A stretch of DNA of 64,000 nucleotides from Paramecium pentaurelia (Eukaryota; Ciliophora; Oligohymenophorea; Peniculida; Parameciidae): the NCBI GenBank assembly GCA_905183005.1, contig CAJJDO010000039.1, forward strand, positions 315,187 to 379,186, in the 5' to 3' direction. Both the position numbers and the translations under genes were made by a program. Every line of letters starts with the position of its first letter. The stretch's first letter is position 1. Below are positions 22,623 through 34,572 of this stretch, piece by piece. The notes beneath the pieces were generated by a model, which saw only the letters and a list, made by a program, of their open reading frames with translations, ran no database searches and was not told the origin of the DNA.

Positions 22623-25600
22623 ATGAAGAAATCCTTTAGAGAGGAAGCAATGCCTTTAATATTTTACTAATAGGAAACTTAAAGTAAATTTTACTCTACT
22701 ACCAAAAGCTTACCAAGTTAATCCTGAAGCTATTGATATTATTAAAAATATTCCAGCACCTATTGGAATTGTAGGTGTAGCTGGGATGTATAGAACAGGA
22801 AAATCGTATCTGTTGAATAGAATGTTGCTAAATAGATCTGATGGTTTTGGAGTAGGTCCAACTGTGTTGCCATGTACAAAGGGACTCTGGATGTGGGGTA
22901 AACCACTCCTTGGATAAACAAGTGATGGAGAAAGTTGTTCAATTTTGGTTGTTGATAGTGAAGGACTTGGTGCTCCTGATGAAGATTCTACACACGATAT
23001 AAGAATATTTTCATTAACCATACTTTTAACTTCCTGCTTTATTTATAATTCTGTTGGCAGCATCGATGAAAATGCCCTTCAAAACTTGAGTTTAGTAGTT
23101 AATCTAACCAAAAACATTCAACTTAAAAAGTAATTAGATATTTATAAATTTTAGTGGTTAATCAACAACAGATTTAGAAGATCTATCCTAATACTTTCCT
23201 TAATTCTATTGGGTTGTACGAGATTTCACTCTTTAATTAGTTGATCGTAACAATGAACAAATAACCTCTAAAGATTATTTAGAAAATGCATTAACTTTAT
23301 AAAAAGGTACTTCAGATGGAATTGATTAAAAAAATAAAATTAGAAAATTACTTAGTACTTTTTTCAAGGATAGAGATTGTATAACTTTAGTAAGACCTTT
23401 AACAAAAGAAAGCAGTCTATAAAATTTGGAGAACCTAGATTTTGATAAGTTGAGACCTGAATTTTTTGAATAAGTGATAAATTTAAGAAAAAAGATATTA
23501 AATAGAATTAGACCTAAAACTTTGAATGGCAAAACTCTTTCTGGTTAAATGTATTGTGATCTTGTTAAGTCTTATGTTACAGCCATTAATAATGGAGCTG
23601 TACCAGCTATAGAATCAGCATGGACATATATTTGTAAAAATGAATGTCAGAAAGCAGTTGCAGAGGCATTTGAAACTTATGAATAAATCTTAAAAGAAAA
23701 TCTTCATAATAGGTTTCCAATTTCCAATGAAGACTTGAAAGCTTTCAATAGAAGTTTAAAAGAATAAGCATTTGCTTTATTTAAGAAAAAATGTGTTGGA
23801 GAATATGATGAATTTAAGAATGAATTATCTAAACGTATTAAAAATCGATTTGCTGCTGTAAAATAAGAAAATGATAGAGAAGGTTCACGAATGTGTTCAT
23901 AATTTATTTAATAAGAATTCTAACCAATAGATAGGAAATTAAAATTAGGTGAGTATCGAACTTTTGGTGAATATGAGAAGGATATAAAAATGTTTTATAA
24001 TTTCTTTATTGAAAATGGTCCAAGGGTTGGAACAAGAAATTAAATAATTTTAGAATTTCTTTAGAGAGCCTTAATTGAAGGATCTAATTTATTTATTAGA
24101 TAATATTCTTAAGAAACCGAAATGATGAAGAATGTATCATAAGAAACTTAAAAGAAATTAGAATAAGAATTAAAAGAAGCTAGATAAGATGGTTTAAAAG
24201 ATAAGAATAATCTTTTAATGAAATTAGCTTAAATTGAAAGTGAGAAGACTGAAATTGAATTGAGAGAATAAGTGGCAAGAGATAATTTGGAAGAGCTTAA
24301 AATATAAAAAGATTAAGTTGAAAGAGATTTAAAACTTGAGTCTGAGAATGAGAAAAATGAATTGATGAGATAAATTTAAGAATTGAAAGGATAAGTATTA
24401 AAAGCTGAAGAATTTAATAAGGATTTAGAGAGAACAACACTTTTTGGTAATTCTGAATTTGAAAAAGAGAGAGCTTTATTAGAATAAAAAATTACTTTTT
24501 TTGAAAAATTAGTAAATGAAATGAATGCTAAAGAAATAGATTATTAAAATGAAATAAAAAATTTAAGAAAAGAATATTCATTATAATCAAAAGATTAATA
24601 AAGTAAGGCTGATTAATCAGTTCGTTAATTATAATAAAAATTAAATGATTTGTAAGAGAAATTAAATGAAATGGAGAATGAATTAATTGAAAAGGAAACA
24701 AATTTTGAAAATGATTTTAAAAAATTTGAACATAAAGAAAGAAGTCTTACAAAATAAAATTTAGAATTAAATGAATAAATTTAAGTTTTGACAAGAGAAT
24801 TAAGAGAATATAGAAGAAATGAAGAATAAGTTTAATTAATGTTAAAGAATGATGCGAATAATTAAGTTAATGAGATGATTGAAAAAGTATAAAATTTAGA
24901 AGATTTAATTAAATCTAAAGATGATTAATTAAAATAGACTAGAAGTTAAAGTGAGAAAGATAAGGCTTTAATGTAATAAAAGATGGAATTTATGGAAGTT
25001 TAATTAGATGAGTATAAAAAGTAAATAGAAGAAAATAAGAAATCTCATGAGGCTATTATGAAGGCATTTGAAAATTCAAGTAATGAGTCTACATATAAAA
25101 TTGATGCAGCTAAAATGAATGAATTAAGAGAATAACATAAAAGAGAATTAAAGAATATTGAAAATGAATATGAAAATACAAAAAAAAGATTATAATAATA
25201 AATTGATTAATTAAATGAAAAGAATAATGAATTAGAATTAAAGGTTAAATTTGAAACTGGAGATTTGATAAAAGAATTAGATAATTTAAAAGAATAATTA
25301 TAAGTTACAGAAGAATAAAGAAACAAATTACTTGATTAGAATAAAATGTTAGATGGATAAAAATTATAAATATTGAAAGAATAGGAAATAAGATATTAAA
25401 AGAAAATTAAATAATTGGAATAAGCAATTGATGAATCTGATGCCAAAATTGCAAAAGAAGTTAATTTAGCTTAGGCTAAAGCTGAGGAATCATTAACTTA
25501 ATTAAAGAATTTCTATGAAATTGAAAGAGAGAGATTAGAAAGAAGAATTTGTGAAGAAAAAGAAAAGAGTGAAAAAAAGTTTTAAGCAGCATAAGAGGAA

Positions 25601-27608
25601 TTCTATCATAAATTAAGGGAGACTGAGTAAAATTATGAAGAAGAAATTGAAAATTTAAAAGATGATTTAAGAGATTAAGTTTAATAATATACAAATACAA
25701 TATAATAATATGATCATGAAATTGCTTTGAAGTAATAAACAATTGAAATTTTTGAAAAACATATTAAAGAAACAAAAGAATAATTGATTTCTCTTCAAAA
25801 TAATAATAATGCAACATTAGAATAATAAATGAATTCATTTACAAATGAAAGAAAGAGTTTAATATAAAAGATTGATGTTTTATCTAGTTAATTGAATAAT
25901 TTGTAGAAAGAACATATGGCTTTATAATAGAAAAAAGATTTATTAGAGAATGAAAAAGCAAGAAAAGAATAATAATTTGAATAATCAAGAAAAGAATGGC
26001 ATGAAGAGAAGAAAGAATAACTTGAAAGATTAGAAGAAACAAAATTAAGATTATAAAAAATGAATGATGAATTTTTGGAAAAGAAGATTGAATATGGAAG
26101 AGAAACAGCATTAATATAATAATAGAATGAATTCTTATAAAAGAAAATAGAGGATCTACAAAGATAAATAGATACACAATAATCTAGATTTGATGAAAAG
26201 CTAAAATAATAAAAGAATGAATATTTAGTTGAATTGGAATAAAAATTAGAAAGGGCATAAGAGGAGAAAACAACTATAGAAACTAAATATGAAAAAATTA
26301 AGAAATAATTAAAAGAAGCTGAATATTAATATAATAAATAAGCTTCAACTTTGGAAAGAGAGAAAGCTATTTTGACTGAAAAATTAGGACATCTTGAAAT
26401 CAGAAAGAATGAATTAGAATCTAAATTAAAAGATGAAGCTGCAACTATAGCTTAATAATAGGCTTCATTGAGAGAATAAATTGCATAAGAAAAAAAATAA
26501 TTGCAATAAGAATTAGAAAAATATAAATAATTAAATCTATAATTAGAATAAGATAAGAGTGAAATTCACACTAGTTATGAAAGAGATAAAGCTTTATGGG
26601 AAGGAAAATTCTAATTTTTAGAATAATAAAAAGAATAAGCCAAATAAGATTTAGTAGATGCTTTAAAGAAATTCGAGATGACATTAATGCATTTATAAAG
26701 AGCTAGATCAAATGAAAAGGATGAGCAAGAAAATAATTTAAATGAATTATTATTAAGTGTAGAAAGAAAATATCAAGCGTAAATAGAAGAAGCAAATTAA
26801 ACTCATTAAAGAATAGTTTAAGATTATGAAGATAAAATTAGAAGATTATAAAAAGAAATTAAGACTCATAAAGATAAAATATTGATTGATTAACATGGTA
26901 AAATTGGAAATTAATTGTTATCAGAAAAAAAGTTTGCAGAGATGCTAGATAATGAGAAAAGATTATAATAAGAGATAGAAAATATTAAATAAGATAGAGA
27001 TTAAAAGATTTTGGAATATTAAAGAATGTTAGAATAGGAAAGGGAAAGTTTAAAGGTTAAAATTACTGAATTGGAAACAAAATATAAAGAGGTAGAGAGT
27101 AAAAGATCCACTTTGATTTTTGAATTTGAAAAAGAAAGAGCTAAGTGGAATTTAGATAGAGATCATTTAAATAATTTAAAGAATGAATTGACAGATTAAT
27201 TAGATAGATTAAGGAAGAAAGAGGAGCTATTATTAAGAGATAATGAAAAATTAAAAAATGAATAAAGAGCAACAAGAAGAAGTGTAGCTGCTCATAATAT
27301 GACTAGTAATAATATTATGACTGGTAACAAATATAGAAATCCAATTAATAATGTTTCAAGTAATACTTATGTTGATTATTATAGCTATTGGTCTGTAAAA
27401 GTTAAGTCCAACACATTCAAATAATACTTCAACTTCATCAGCTAATATATCTGTATTGAAGAAAACCAATTTAGCTGATATCACTAATTTTGAAAAGGTT
27501 GTACCTCCAACTCAACAATCATTTTAGAATAATAAATATTACTTTTATGGTAATTAACAAGGATAAAATGATGATTCTATGATTGGACAAAGCGATTTTT
27601 AGAAATGA
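22623..27608 (+). CDS. Guanylate-binding-protein (GBP) GTPase with giant coiled-coil tail
   Basis: A dynamin-superfamily large GTPase. The P-loop is 'VAGMYRTGKSYLLNRMLL', the RD-loop region is represented by 'PCTKGLWMWGKPLLGQTSDG', and G3 is 'LVVDSEGLGAPDED'. Further GBP signatures are 'QYFPQFYWVVRDFTLQLVD' and 'FFKDRDCITLVRPLTKESS'. A 25-nt intron near 23129-23153 restores the frame. After the GBP helical domain (to about residue 420) comes roughly 1,000 residues of Glu/Lys/Gln coiled coil, far longer than the helical tail of animal GBPs, and a polar tail ending IGQSDFQK (TGA 27606). The first 60 bases are problematic: MPLIFY from the nominal ATG and the conserved 'FTLLPKAYQVNPEAIDI' lie in different frames with no obvious intron near 22680. 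The true start may therefore differ or a base may be missing. Confidence 0.9.
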
Positions 27609-27847
27609 ATAATTAATATAGTTATCTAAATTAATTTTAATAATGATTCTGTTTATATACAGATTGAGTTTATAGGTTTTCTTATTTAATAAGAATATAG
27701 AAGCTCTTAATTTTCTGACGTTTATTATTTTATACTAAAATAGTTAATAATGATTATATTGAATATACTAAAAATTTATTATAAATTTTCTATTTTTATT
27801 ATAAAATATATATTTTCTATTCAGTATTAAATCATCGCAATTAAATA

Positions 27848-28347
27848 ATGTAAAACAGATTAAACAAAGAACTTAAAGACTTGACTATTGATAGCCCTCT
27901 TTCTTGGGTAAAAATAATACCAGATCCTAATTGTAGATTATTGTAAAGATTTAAAATATAAATATTAGATGGAATGCAATAATTGTAGGACCAGAAGGCA
28001 CTCCTTATCAAGGAGGAAAGTTTAAACTGTCTATCAGTTTTCCAGAGAATTATCCATTTTAGCCTCCCAACTTTTAATTCTAAACTAAAATATTCCATCC
28101 AAACATTGATTACGCAGGCTATATGTGCTATCATACGATTGAAAGATATGTAATTTGATTCAATCAGCTAAAGGAATAATGGAACCCAACAAATACAGTC
28201 TAATATACATTAGAAAAAATCTAAAATATACTAAGAGAAGTCATTATTTAGGACACTCACAACTGGACAGCTAAGGAGATGTACTTAGAAGACAAGAATC
28301 AATTTGAAGAGTATGCTAGAATTTAAACAAAGAAATATGCTACATGA
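27848..28347 (+). CDS. Ubiquitin-conjugating enzyme E2
   Basis: Carries ubiquitin or a related modifier on a catalytic Cys. MQNRLNKELKDLTIDSPLSW starts the N-terminal helix. 'WNAIIVGPEGTPYQGGKFKL' and 'FPENYPFQPPNF' are the core strands. 'KIFHPNIDYAGYMC' contains the HPN motif and the catalytic Cys at the usual spacing. After the Cys the sequence is unusual ('YHTIERYEQWNP' in place of 'LDIL...W(S/K)P'). Introns of 26 nt (27936-27961) and 24 nt (28150-28173, ending AAAG) are needed. The end, 'EEYARIQTKKYAT', is the normal short C-terminal helix and TGA follows. The length, about 149 residues, is typical. The class (UBE2D/N-like or other) cannot be assigned by eye. Confidence 0.92.
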
Positions 28348-28443
28348 ATTATGAATAATTATGATAAATTAAAAAAATATAATTAGAGACTTCATGATTA
28401 ATTAAATTTCTTATATAAATATTTTTAAGTTAATTTCTATAAA

Positions 28444-29265
28444 ATGTTATTTCTTTAAAGTTATTTAGAATTTAATAATCTCGAAGATGATTAGAATATT
28501 ATAAAATATTCTGTTAGGATTTTAATGAATATTCAACTACTATAAAAAATTGATTCTTATCATATTAAGTAGATCAGTAAACTTATTTCCCTAATATTTC
28601 CATAAATTTAGAGTATAAACTTTGTTCTTAGTGAGATTGTTTCTTATGGAAATGTAAATTATATATAGAATGTTGTCTATAAAATGCAAATGTCAAATTG
28701 AAAAAAAATGTAATAATTACTTCTTATGAATAGCAACTTTTACTCTGAAATTACTTCAAAAAGAGTTAAAGAAAGAAGCATAGGAGATGCTTACTATAGA
28801 GTACAATAGTGGAGATATATCTTTAGAAATGGAATTTAAGAAAATGGAATTTTAAAAAAGGTTACTTTAAAAGAGGCAGCTGATTTAGTGAAAGTACCCA
28901 AAAAGACTTTAGAAGATTATATTTAAATCTTTAATAAAGCTCAATTACTCATCAATATAAAGGAGATTAGTGAGAAAAAGATGGGATATCTAAGATCTTA
29001 TATGAAAAAAAATAAATCGAAAATTAAGAAGGCTATAATTCTTAATAAGTAAAGATAAAGTGAAGAAGGTTTATAAAAGTAGGATTAAGAGAGTTACGAA
29101 AAAGCTTAGAAAAATAAGATAGAAGATGAATAATTAACATATATAAACTCTTTTAATCTATCTGAAAATAGTGAATGCGAAAAGGATAGTTTTTAATAAG
29201 AGGATGATTGGGAATACAGTATTTAATTTTTCAATAAGATTTCAAACAATCCTCATTTTGATTGA
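28444..29265 (+). CDS. Ciliate protein with HTH-like 'KKTLEDY' domain; in-frame TGA
   Basis: Two same-frame segments. The first, from ATG 28444 (MLFLQSYLEFNNLEDDQNII), is helical and stops at TGA 28699-28701. Two codons later ATG 28708 restarts (MQQLLLMNSNFYSEITSKRV). The second half contains 'VTLKEAADLVKVPKKTLEDY', a compact helix-turn-helix-like unit of a type I associate with many ciliate proteins, and a basic helix (KKNKSKIKKAIIL). An acidic tail ends NNPHFD at TGA 29263. A nuclear or DNA-binding role is a guess from that motif. No intron removing the internal TGA was found. The halves may be two genes, or one gene broken by a stop. Confidence 0.55.
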
Positions 29266-29429
29266 TAATATTTTTATGTTTATAGATATATTAATGATAT
29301 AATAAAAATCTCAATCTTCATGTTGATGTCCTTATAATTTTGAAATAATTTTCTATAATATTTATAAAACCTAAGGCACTAAAAGGGTAGGCATAGAAAT
29401 ATAAGAGATTTAATTTTCACAAATTGATG

Positions 29430-31130
29430 CATAATTTTAATCATTAAAATATTTCTAAAAATAGTGAATTATATTTATACATTAAGATGTGTTACATATG
29501 AATCTCTTTTTATTGATAATTAACTATCCCCTTAAGAACTATAAATATTTAAGTAATCCTTTAGTTAAAGGTTATTCACACTATTTTCAAATCTTGGTGG
29601 TTCAATTGGTATTGCATTTAATAAATATAATGGCATAATAAACCATAAAATTCCTGTAAAAAAGGGAAATGATGATATATGTAGATAGCATGAAAATAAA
29701 AAATTAAATCCAATTAAATAACCAATATTTTAACTATAAAAGTATGCTAAATGTTTCTTATATGGTATTTTTGCTGATATATTTTAGATTGATATGAATA
29801 AAGAATATATTGGAATTTTTAATAGATTTAATGGGAATGGTAAATAATTTCCTATTACAAAGCACAAAATATTAGATTACAATTAAAATAACACACTAAA
29901 AATGATCCTAGTCATAGAATAATCTAACATTAATAAAACTTCTGATTCATCTATCTAATAGCTAACAAATGATCTATTTAGATAAAAATTTGTTTCCATT
30001 TTTATTGCTTCTTATGTTACTTCTTATGTCCTAATCCACATACCTGCTGCATATTTAGAATATGTGGCAATCACACAAATCCAATAAAAAAAAGAAGATG
30101 CTATCTCACCTATCACAAAACTCAAACACCATTATACAATGTAGTATAAAATCATCCAACCAATGAATTATAATGCTAATTTCATGCTTTCAAATGTTTT
30201 TTCTGCAATTACTTCACTCTCTGGACTCTCTTTACAAATTTCTTATTTAAAGAGTTTCTTAAGCAATTCAACTAATCCTAATGTTTGCTTTGGATACATG
30301 TATCTCTGAATGCTACTACTAAATAGAAGAGAGTCTCTTGTTCCAAGAATAAATTATAATATAAACATATTTTTAATGACAACAAGAAAGTTACAAGACC
30401 CATTAAGAGAATCTAATGAAATATAGACTATTAAAATTAATTTAGATATTACAAGCCTAATACTACTTAGTAATAGCATAAATTTAGAATAAGTAAAATG
30501 TTAAGAATAAGAAAGAGTGCACATCTTATAAGTTTGATTGATATGACTCAAGACAAATATGTAGAAAAAGATATGGTTACTTTATGGTAAAATTCGATTG
30601 CTGAAATCAATACTTCAAACTTAAAACCTATCAATCAAGAATAAAAATCAACATCACAAATCACTTAAAATTAAAGTATGATGCATTCATAATTGAGCAA
30701 ATCAATAAATTATAATTTAGCTTAATGTTCCTTTTAGTTATTAGTCAAGAAATAAAATGAAAAATAAAAAAAATAACTTAAAAAGCAAAATTAGACATCA
30801 TAAAACAATTTTCCAAAATAACATAGATGTTAATTTGATGATAATAAAAGTGTTATCTATACTCCTCCACAGAGATACAGAAGCATTTCTAGCTAATATT
30901 CTCCTGCAAGACTTTAACATTATTTAAATCAAAATGATTCAAATTTAAGTGTGAATAAAAAATGGTTATAAGTTTCATCTCATAAACAATCTCATAGTAC
31001 ATAAATAAGAATATCAGCCTAGCTGCATCCACAATAAATTTAATAAAATTTTATAGATAGAAATAGACCAGCATCATAATCTGTTGCAAATAAACATCTC
31101 CTTTTGAGTTCAAAATATTAAAATTTATGA
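29430..31130 (+). CDS. Hypothetical protein with hydrophobic segments and basic Q/S-rich tail
   Basis: The reading is continuous over most of the span once short introns are removed. One is 30300-30326 (27 nt, GTA...TAG) and another lies near 30400-30440. The N-terminal part includes 'SPQELQIFKQSFSQRLFTLF' and 'SNLGGSIGIAFNKYNGIINH'. Later come 'AKCFLYGIFADIFQIDMNKE' and 'FVSIFIASYVTSYVLIHIPA', which are hydrophobic enough to be membrane segments. The last 200 residues are polar, rich in Gln, Ser and Lys ('IYTPPQRYRSISSQYSPARL'), ending SSKYQNL at TGA 31128. The start codon was not fixed; the frame is open back to about 29430 without a good ATG. No family is recognised. Confidence 0.5.
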
Positions 31131-31644
31131 GTAATATAATACTGATTTTATTGATAATTTTGATTTTAATAATAATAAAATAGAATAAGAATAAACAACT
31201 TATAAATTTGATTGAATTTTTATTTTCTATTTATTACTTATGTTTTCTTTATTCAACAACAATTATAGCAATTAAATATATGTTCACATCATATTGATCA
31301 TCTTATATATACATATAATAATATTTAATAAATAGTCATAATAAGAAAGAGAATATTAACATCATAAGAAAAACTTAAATATCTTAGTAAATTAATACTT
31401 TAATAGATCTAATTGATATTTCAATTATTAGTTATTTAGGTTATAACAAATTTCTTAATTTATTAATAACTAAAGAATTTAAGGAGATAATTGATGTTTT
31501 TAAAAGATTCATAAATTACTTCTAATTATCACATGTTCAAATATGAGGTATTCTAAAAAATTTAACATAATTGTTATGATTATTTTCAATGTCAATTTAA
31601 CTAATAATTATCTTTGATAAGTTAGTTAATAAAATATTACCTTT
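31131..31644. other. Spacer with one coding-like fragment
   Basis: Mostly AT-rich. At about 31390-31540 one plus frame reads 'TLIDLIDISIISYLGYNKFL' and 'TKEFKEIIDVFKRFINYF' before TGA, with coding-like composition but no start codon. It may be an upstream exon of the small gene that follows, or a remnant. Confidence 0.3.
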
Positions 31645-31923
31645 ATGGATCTTTTATTATTTATTGATGTTATGGAAAGTGTATATTCTTAACTTTACAA
31701 AGAATTTCCCCAAATTTACCCAATAATTAAGGATTAGGATATATTATAGAAAAATAACCAAATTTTTAATGATCTAACATAAATATTAGAAATTGTAAAA
31801 ATTATTGGGTAAAATTATGTCAAACAAATTCTTATATTTTAAATTTAATATGGCTATAAATTAAAGGATAATCAAGATATAAAAGGAAATCAAAATTTTT
31901 TACAAAAATAAATATAGTTATGA
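31645..31923 (+). CDS. Small hypothetical protein
   Basis: ATG 31645 to TGA 31921 gives 92 residues: MDLLLFIDVMESVYSQLYKE, then 'FPQIYPIIKDQDILQKNNQI' and a Lys/Gln-rich helical end. Composition and codon choice resemble neighbouring genes. No motif is recognised. It lies 72 bases upstream of RPS11 on the same strand and may have an upstream exon near 31.4-31.5 kb. It could also be a surviving fragment of a duplicate. Confidence 0.35.
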
Positions 31924-31995
31924 GATGATCTAAGTTTGAAACATTTAGTTATGAAAGCATAAAAATTTATATCTTTTATTTTTAAAATATACATT

Positions 31996-32526
31996 ATGGC
32001 AGACCTCTAAACATAAAGAGCCTTTTAAAAGCAAGAGGGCATCTTTTAAAATTCAAAAAAGCTTTTGGCTAAGAAAACATCTAAAGGAGTTAGATATTGG
32101 AAAGAAGTTGGACTTGGATTCAAAGTACCAAAGGAAGCTATTGAAGGACATTATATTGATAAGAAATGCCCATTTACTGGAAATGTTAGTGTCAGGGGAG
32201 CAATTTTAAAGTACATATTTAACAATAGTATTATTAAAGAGGTATTGTAATCTCAACCAAAATGACCAGAACAATTATTATTAGAAGAGATTATTTACAT
32301 TATGTTGCAAAATATAATAGATATGAAAAGAGACATAGAAATGTTCCTGTCCATATTTCACCTGCTTTTGGCCCAGTTAAGGAAGGTGATATTGTTGTAT
32401 GTGGATAATGCAGGTATTTAGTTTAGAAATGATAGACCATTATCTAAAACAGTGAGATTCAATGTTTTGAAAGTTATCCCAAATGAAATTATTGGTAATG
32501 TCAGAAAACAATTTGTTCTATTTTGA
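31996..32526 (+). CDS. RPS11: 40S ribosomal protein S11 (uS17)
   Basis: Binds 18S rRNA. The start MADLQTQRAFQKQEGIFQNS matches the family, followed by 'GLGFKVPKEAIEGHYIDKKC', 'PFTGNVSVRG', 'RRDYLHYVAKYNRYEKRHRN' and 'CRPLSKTVRFNVLKVIP'. Intron 1 is 32211-32239, 29 nt, GTACAT...AAAG. The internal TAG at 32226-32228 cannot be its end because the frame would then break, so the AAG acceptor is well supported. Intron 2 is 22 nt near 32415-32436 (GTATTT...ATAG) and lies inside 'GQCRPL'. The end, RKQFVLF, lies at TGA 32524. It has the full length for the family. Confidence 0.97.
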
Positions 32527-32693
32527 TTCAATAATATGATATTTAAATACATTATATAAAGTTCATAATTTTTAATATTATTTTATAATAAATAAATCAA
32601 ATAAATCTTTTTATAGAATCATGATCTATGGTTTTTAATATATGTAATTTATGAAATAATAATAATTTGTAAAATTCATTATTATTATAAATT

Positions 32694-33158
32694 ATGGATT
32701 ATAAGTTTGGAAACAATTAATATAAATTAATGGTATGCAATAATTGCAAAGATAAATATCCTTAATGTGTTTTGGCTAAACATATGGAAACTTGTAAGAA
32801 TAATAATGAAATTATTATTTGTAGATATTGTGGAGAAAAATAACAAAAATAATTAATATTAAATCATCTAACTATTTGTAAAGCATTTGCTCTTGTAGAT
32901 AAAGAAGATGGTTAATGTGAATACTGTAAAGATAAAATATTCAAAAAATTCTAGTAAGAACATTATCGTGAATGTCATAAAAAATAGATTATTGATAAAT
33001 AATAATCCTATAAACCTTAAGAATGCTCGATATGTCTTATGGATATTTAACTTAATGATCAAAAAGGAATTCTATAATGTTGTCATGTCTTTCATAAGAT
33101 TTGTTTATAATAATGGCAAAAAAAAAGTAAAGTGTGTCCTGTATGCAGATTTAATTGA
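32694..33158 (+). CDS. RING-H2 finger protein with upstream zinc-binding Cys pairs
   Basis: A single exon of 154 residues (ATG 32694, TGA 33156). The first 90 residues carry three repeated Cys/His units of the form C-x2-C...H-x3-C ('CNNCKDKYPQCVLAKHMETC', 'CRYCGEKQQKQLILNHLTIC', 'CEYCKDKIFKKF' then 'HYRECH'), like TRAF-type or C2HC fingers. A C-terminal RING-H2 follows: 'CSICLMDIQLNDQKGI', 'CCHVFHKICLQQW' and 'CPVCRFN'. RING-H2 proteins recruit E2 enzymes as ubiquitin ligases. A ubiquitin E2 gene lies 4.3 kb upstream; nothing shows they work together. The gene is convergent with the next minus-strand gene, with 11 bases between the stops. Confidence 0.88.
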
Positions 33159-33169
33159 TGAACAAAATT

Positions 33170-33679
33170 TCATTTATCCAAAATTTATACTAATTCATTC
33201 TTATTTATGACTTCACTGTTTAGTTTTCGCAATAGTTATGATATATTATGGAGAGGTGATTTCTAAGTTAAATTTAACATTTTATTTTTTATCTACAATC
33301 TATATGATCTTCTCTAAAATAAACAATCCTATAATTCTTTCATTTTTTTTGATTTCTTAGGAGATTCTACAAATGAAGACAATTCATGAAATTAATATTA
33401 TTATTAATGAACTCTAGTGTATTATTTTTTTAGTTTTTGAGATTTCCTTTCTTCACTAACAACTTGATATCCTAATTATTTTCTATTTGCAAAATAAATT
33501 GATTTATAATTCTGTATTTCATAACATTCCAGTTTTTTTTATTAGATTGAAGGAAGCCTATTTAATTTCTCTCGTTTTGTTGGTGTAATTTCAGGTGATT
33601 CCGAGAGTTATTTTAATTAATTTATATATGGAGATATTGAATAATCTGACCATCCTTCTAGGTCTATTAATTTGATCAT
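33170..33679 (-). CDS. Basic hypothetical protein, 169 residues
   Basis: One uninterrupted minus-strand frame from ATG 33679 (MIKLIDLEGWSDYSISPYIN) to TGA 33170. It is rich in Lys, Gln and Ser, with a possible proline-directed phosphosite stretch ('SESPEITPTKREKLNRLPS') and a basic end ('NLTQKSPLHNISQLLRKLN'). No domain is recognised; it is probably largely disordered. There are no introns. The open length of 170 codons with typical codon choice supports a real gene. Confidence 0.6.
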
Positions 33680-33793
33680 ATAAAAATTATATATAATTCT
33701 TAAAAATATAAAACATCTTATCATTCTTAATTGAGTACTCTTATTCAATAACATAATTTTTAATTATTTATATTTTGGAATTATTGATTATAC

Positions 33794-34181
33794 ATGAATA
33801 TAAATGAAGATGAGACAAATAAATTATTATAGGAAATTAGAAATGAGGTTATTGATTTTACAACTGCAAATTTCTTGGGTTAAATTGTTGAAAAATATCA
33901 AAATTAAGAAAATATATGTTTTAAAGAGAATAAGGGTAACAGATTTGAATTTGTGAAGTGTAAAATAATTTATAAATATCTAAGGCATGATGAATTTCCA
34001 AAAAAGTTAATAAAAAGAAGAGAAGAAAATGGAGTTTAAAATTAATTATCTAAAAAATGAAATTGCTGAATGTTTAAGTATAAATGAAAAAAGTTAGTGT
34101 TAATAATCAGCTATAAATAGTATAATTCAGATCTAATAAGACTTTTTAAAGAGTCTAGAATTAACATTGAAAAAATAATGA
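33794..34181 (+). CDS. Small CX13C/CX8C protein, copy A
   Basis: Starts MNINEDETNKLLQEIRNEVI (ATG 33794). A 25-nt intron (33960-33984, GTAAAA...TAAG) joins 'GNRFEFVK' to 'CMMNFQKSQQKEEKKMEFK'. The end is 'SLELTLKKQ' at TGA 34179, about 120 residues. Four Cys are spaced as C-x13-C and C-x8-C ('CFKENKGNRFEFVKC', 'CLSINEKSQC'). The same two spacings recur in the next gene, so the pair are probably paralogues or partners. Twin-Cys helical hairpins occur in mitochondrial intermembrane-space proteins (small Tims CX3C, CHCH CX9C), but these spacings fit neither, so the function is open. Without the intron the frame ends early at 34058. Confidence 0.65.
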
Positions 34182-34215
34182 GTGATATTATTTTTAATTA
34201 AAATTTATTTCTGGT

Positions 34216-34572
34216 ATGAGTGGAGCAAGCCCTGTTCATCAATAATTATAAAAAACATTAGATGTTGTTCAAAGAGGATTTGAAGAAGTAGTCTAAAATA
34301 TTCCTAAACAATATCATGAGTAATGTATGAGTTAAAATGGCAAAAATGTAGAGAAATATGCATAATGTATAATTAATTCATAATTTTCAAAAGGTATGTA
34401 TCAAAAAAGCAAAAATGTTGACAAATAAATGAAAGCCTTTGATTTTAAAATGCTCTTTATGGGAATTACATTTGAATAATGCATTAAGGCAACCCCATAA
34501 GATTAATGTATTTAGAATGCAAAATCTACTGTTGAAGGTTTCATCAATGATTTTTAGAAGATTGTTAAATGA
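34216..34572 (+). CDS. Small CX13C/CX8C protein, copy B
   Basis: A single exon of 118 residues (ATG 34216 to TGA 34570) starting MSGASPVHQQLQKTLDVVQR. The four-Cys pattern is the same as in the gene just upstream: 'CMSQNGKNVEKYAQC' (C-x13-C) and 'CIKATPQDQC' (C-x8-C). A helical linker of about 37 residues separates the pairs, against 28 in copy A. It lies 34 bases downstream in the same direction. No signal peptide is seen. The pattern suggests a disulfide- or metal-bound helical hairpin. No known family is matched by eye. Confidence 0.65.

Noticed and set aside
30300..30326. A third 'TGA followed by ATG' split, inside the hypothetical gene at 29.4-31.1 kb.
   Set aside because: It lies wholly inside a good 27-nt intron (GTATCT...AAATAG); splicing keeps the frame and removes the TGA.
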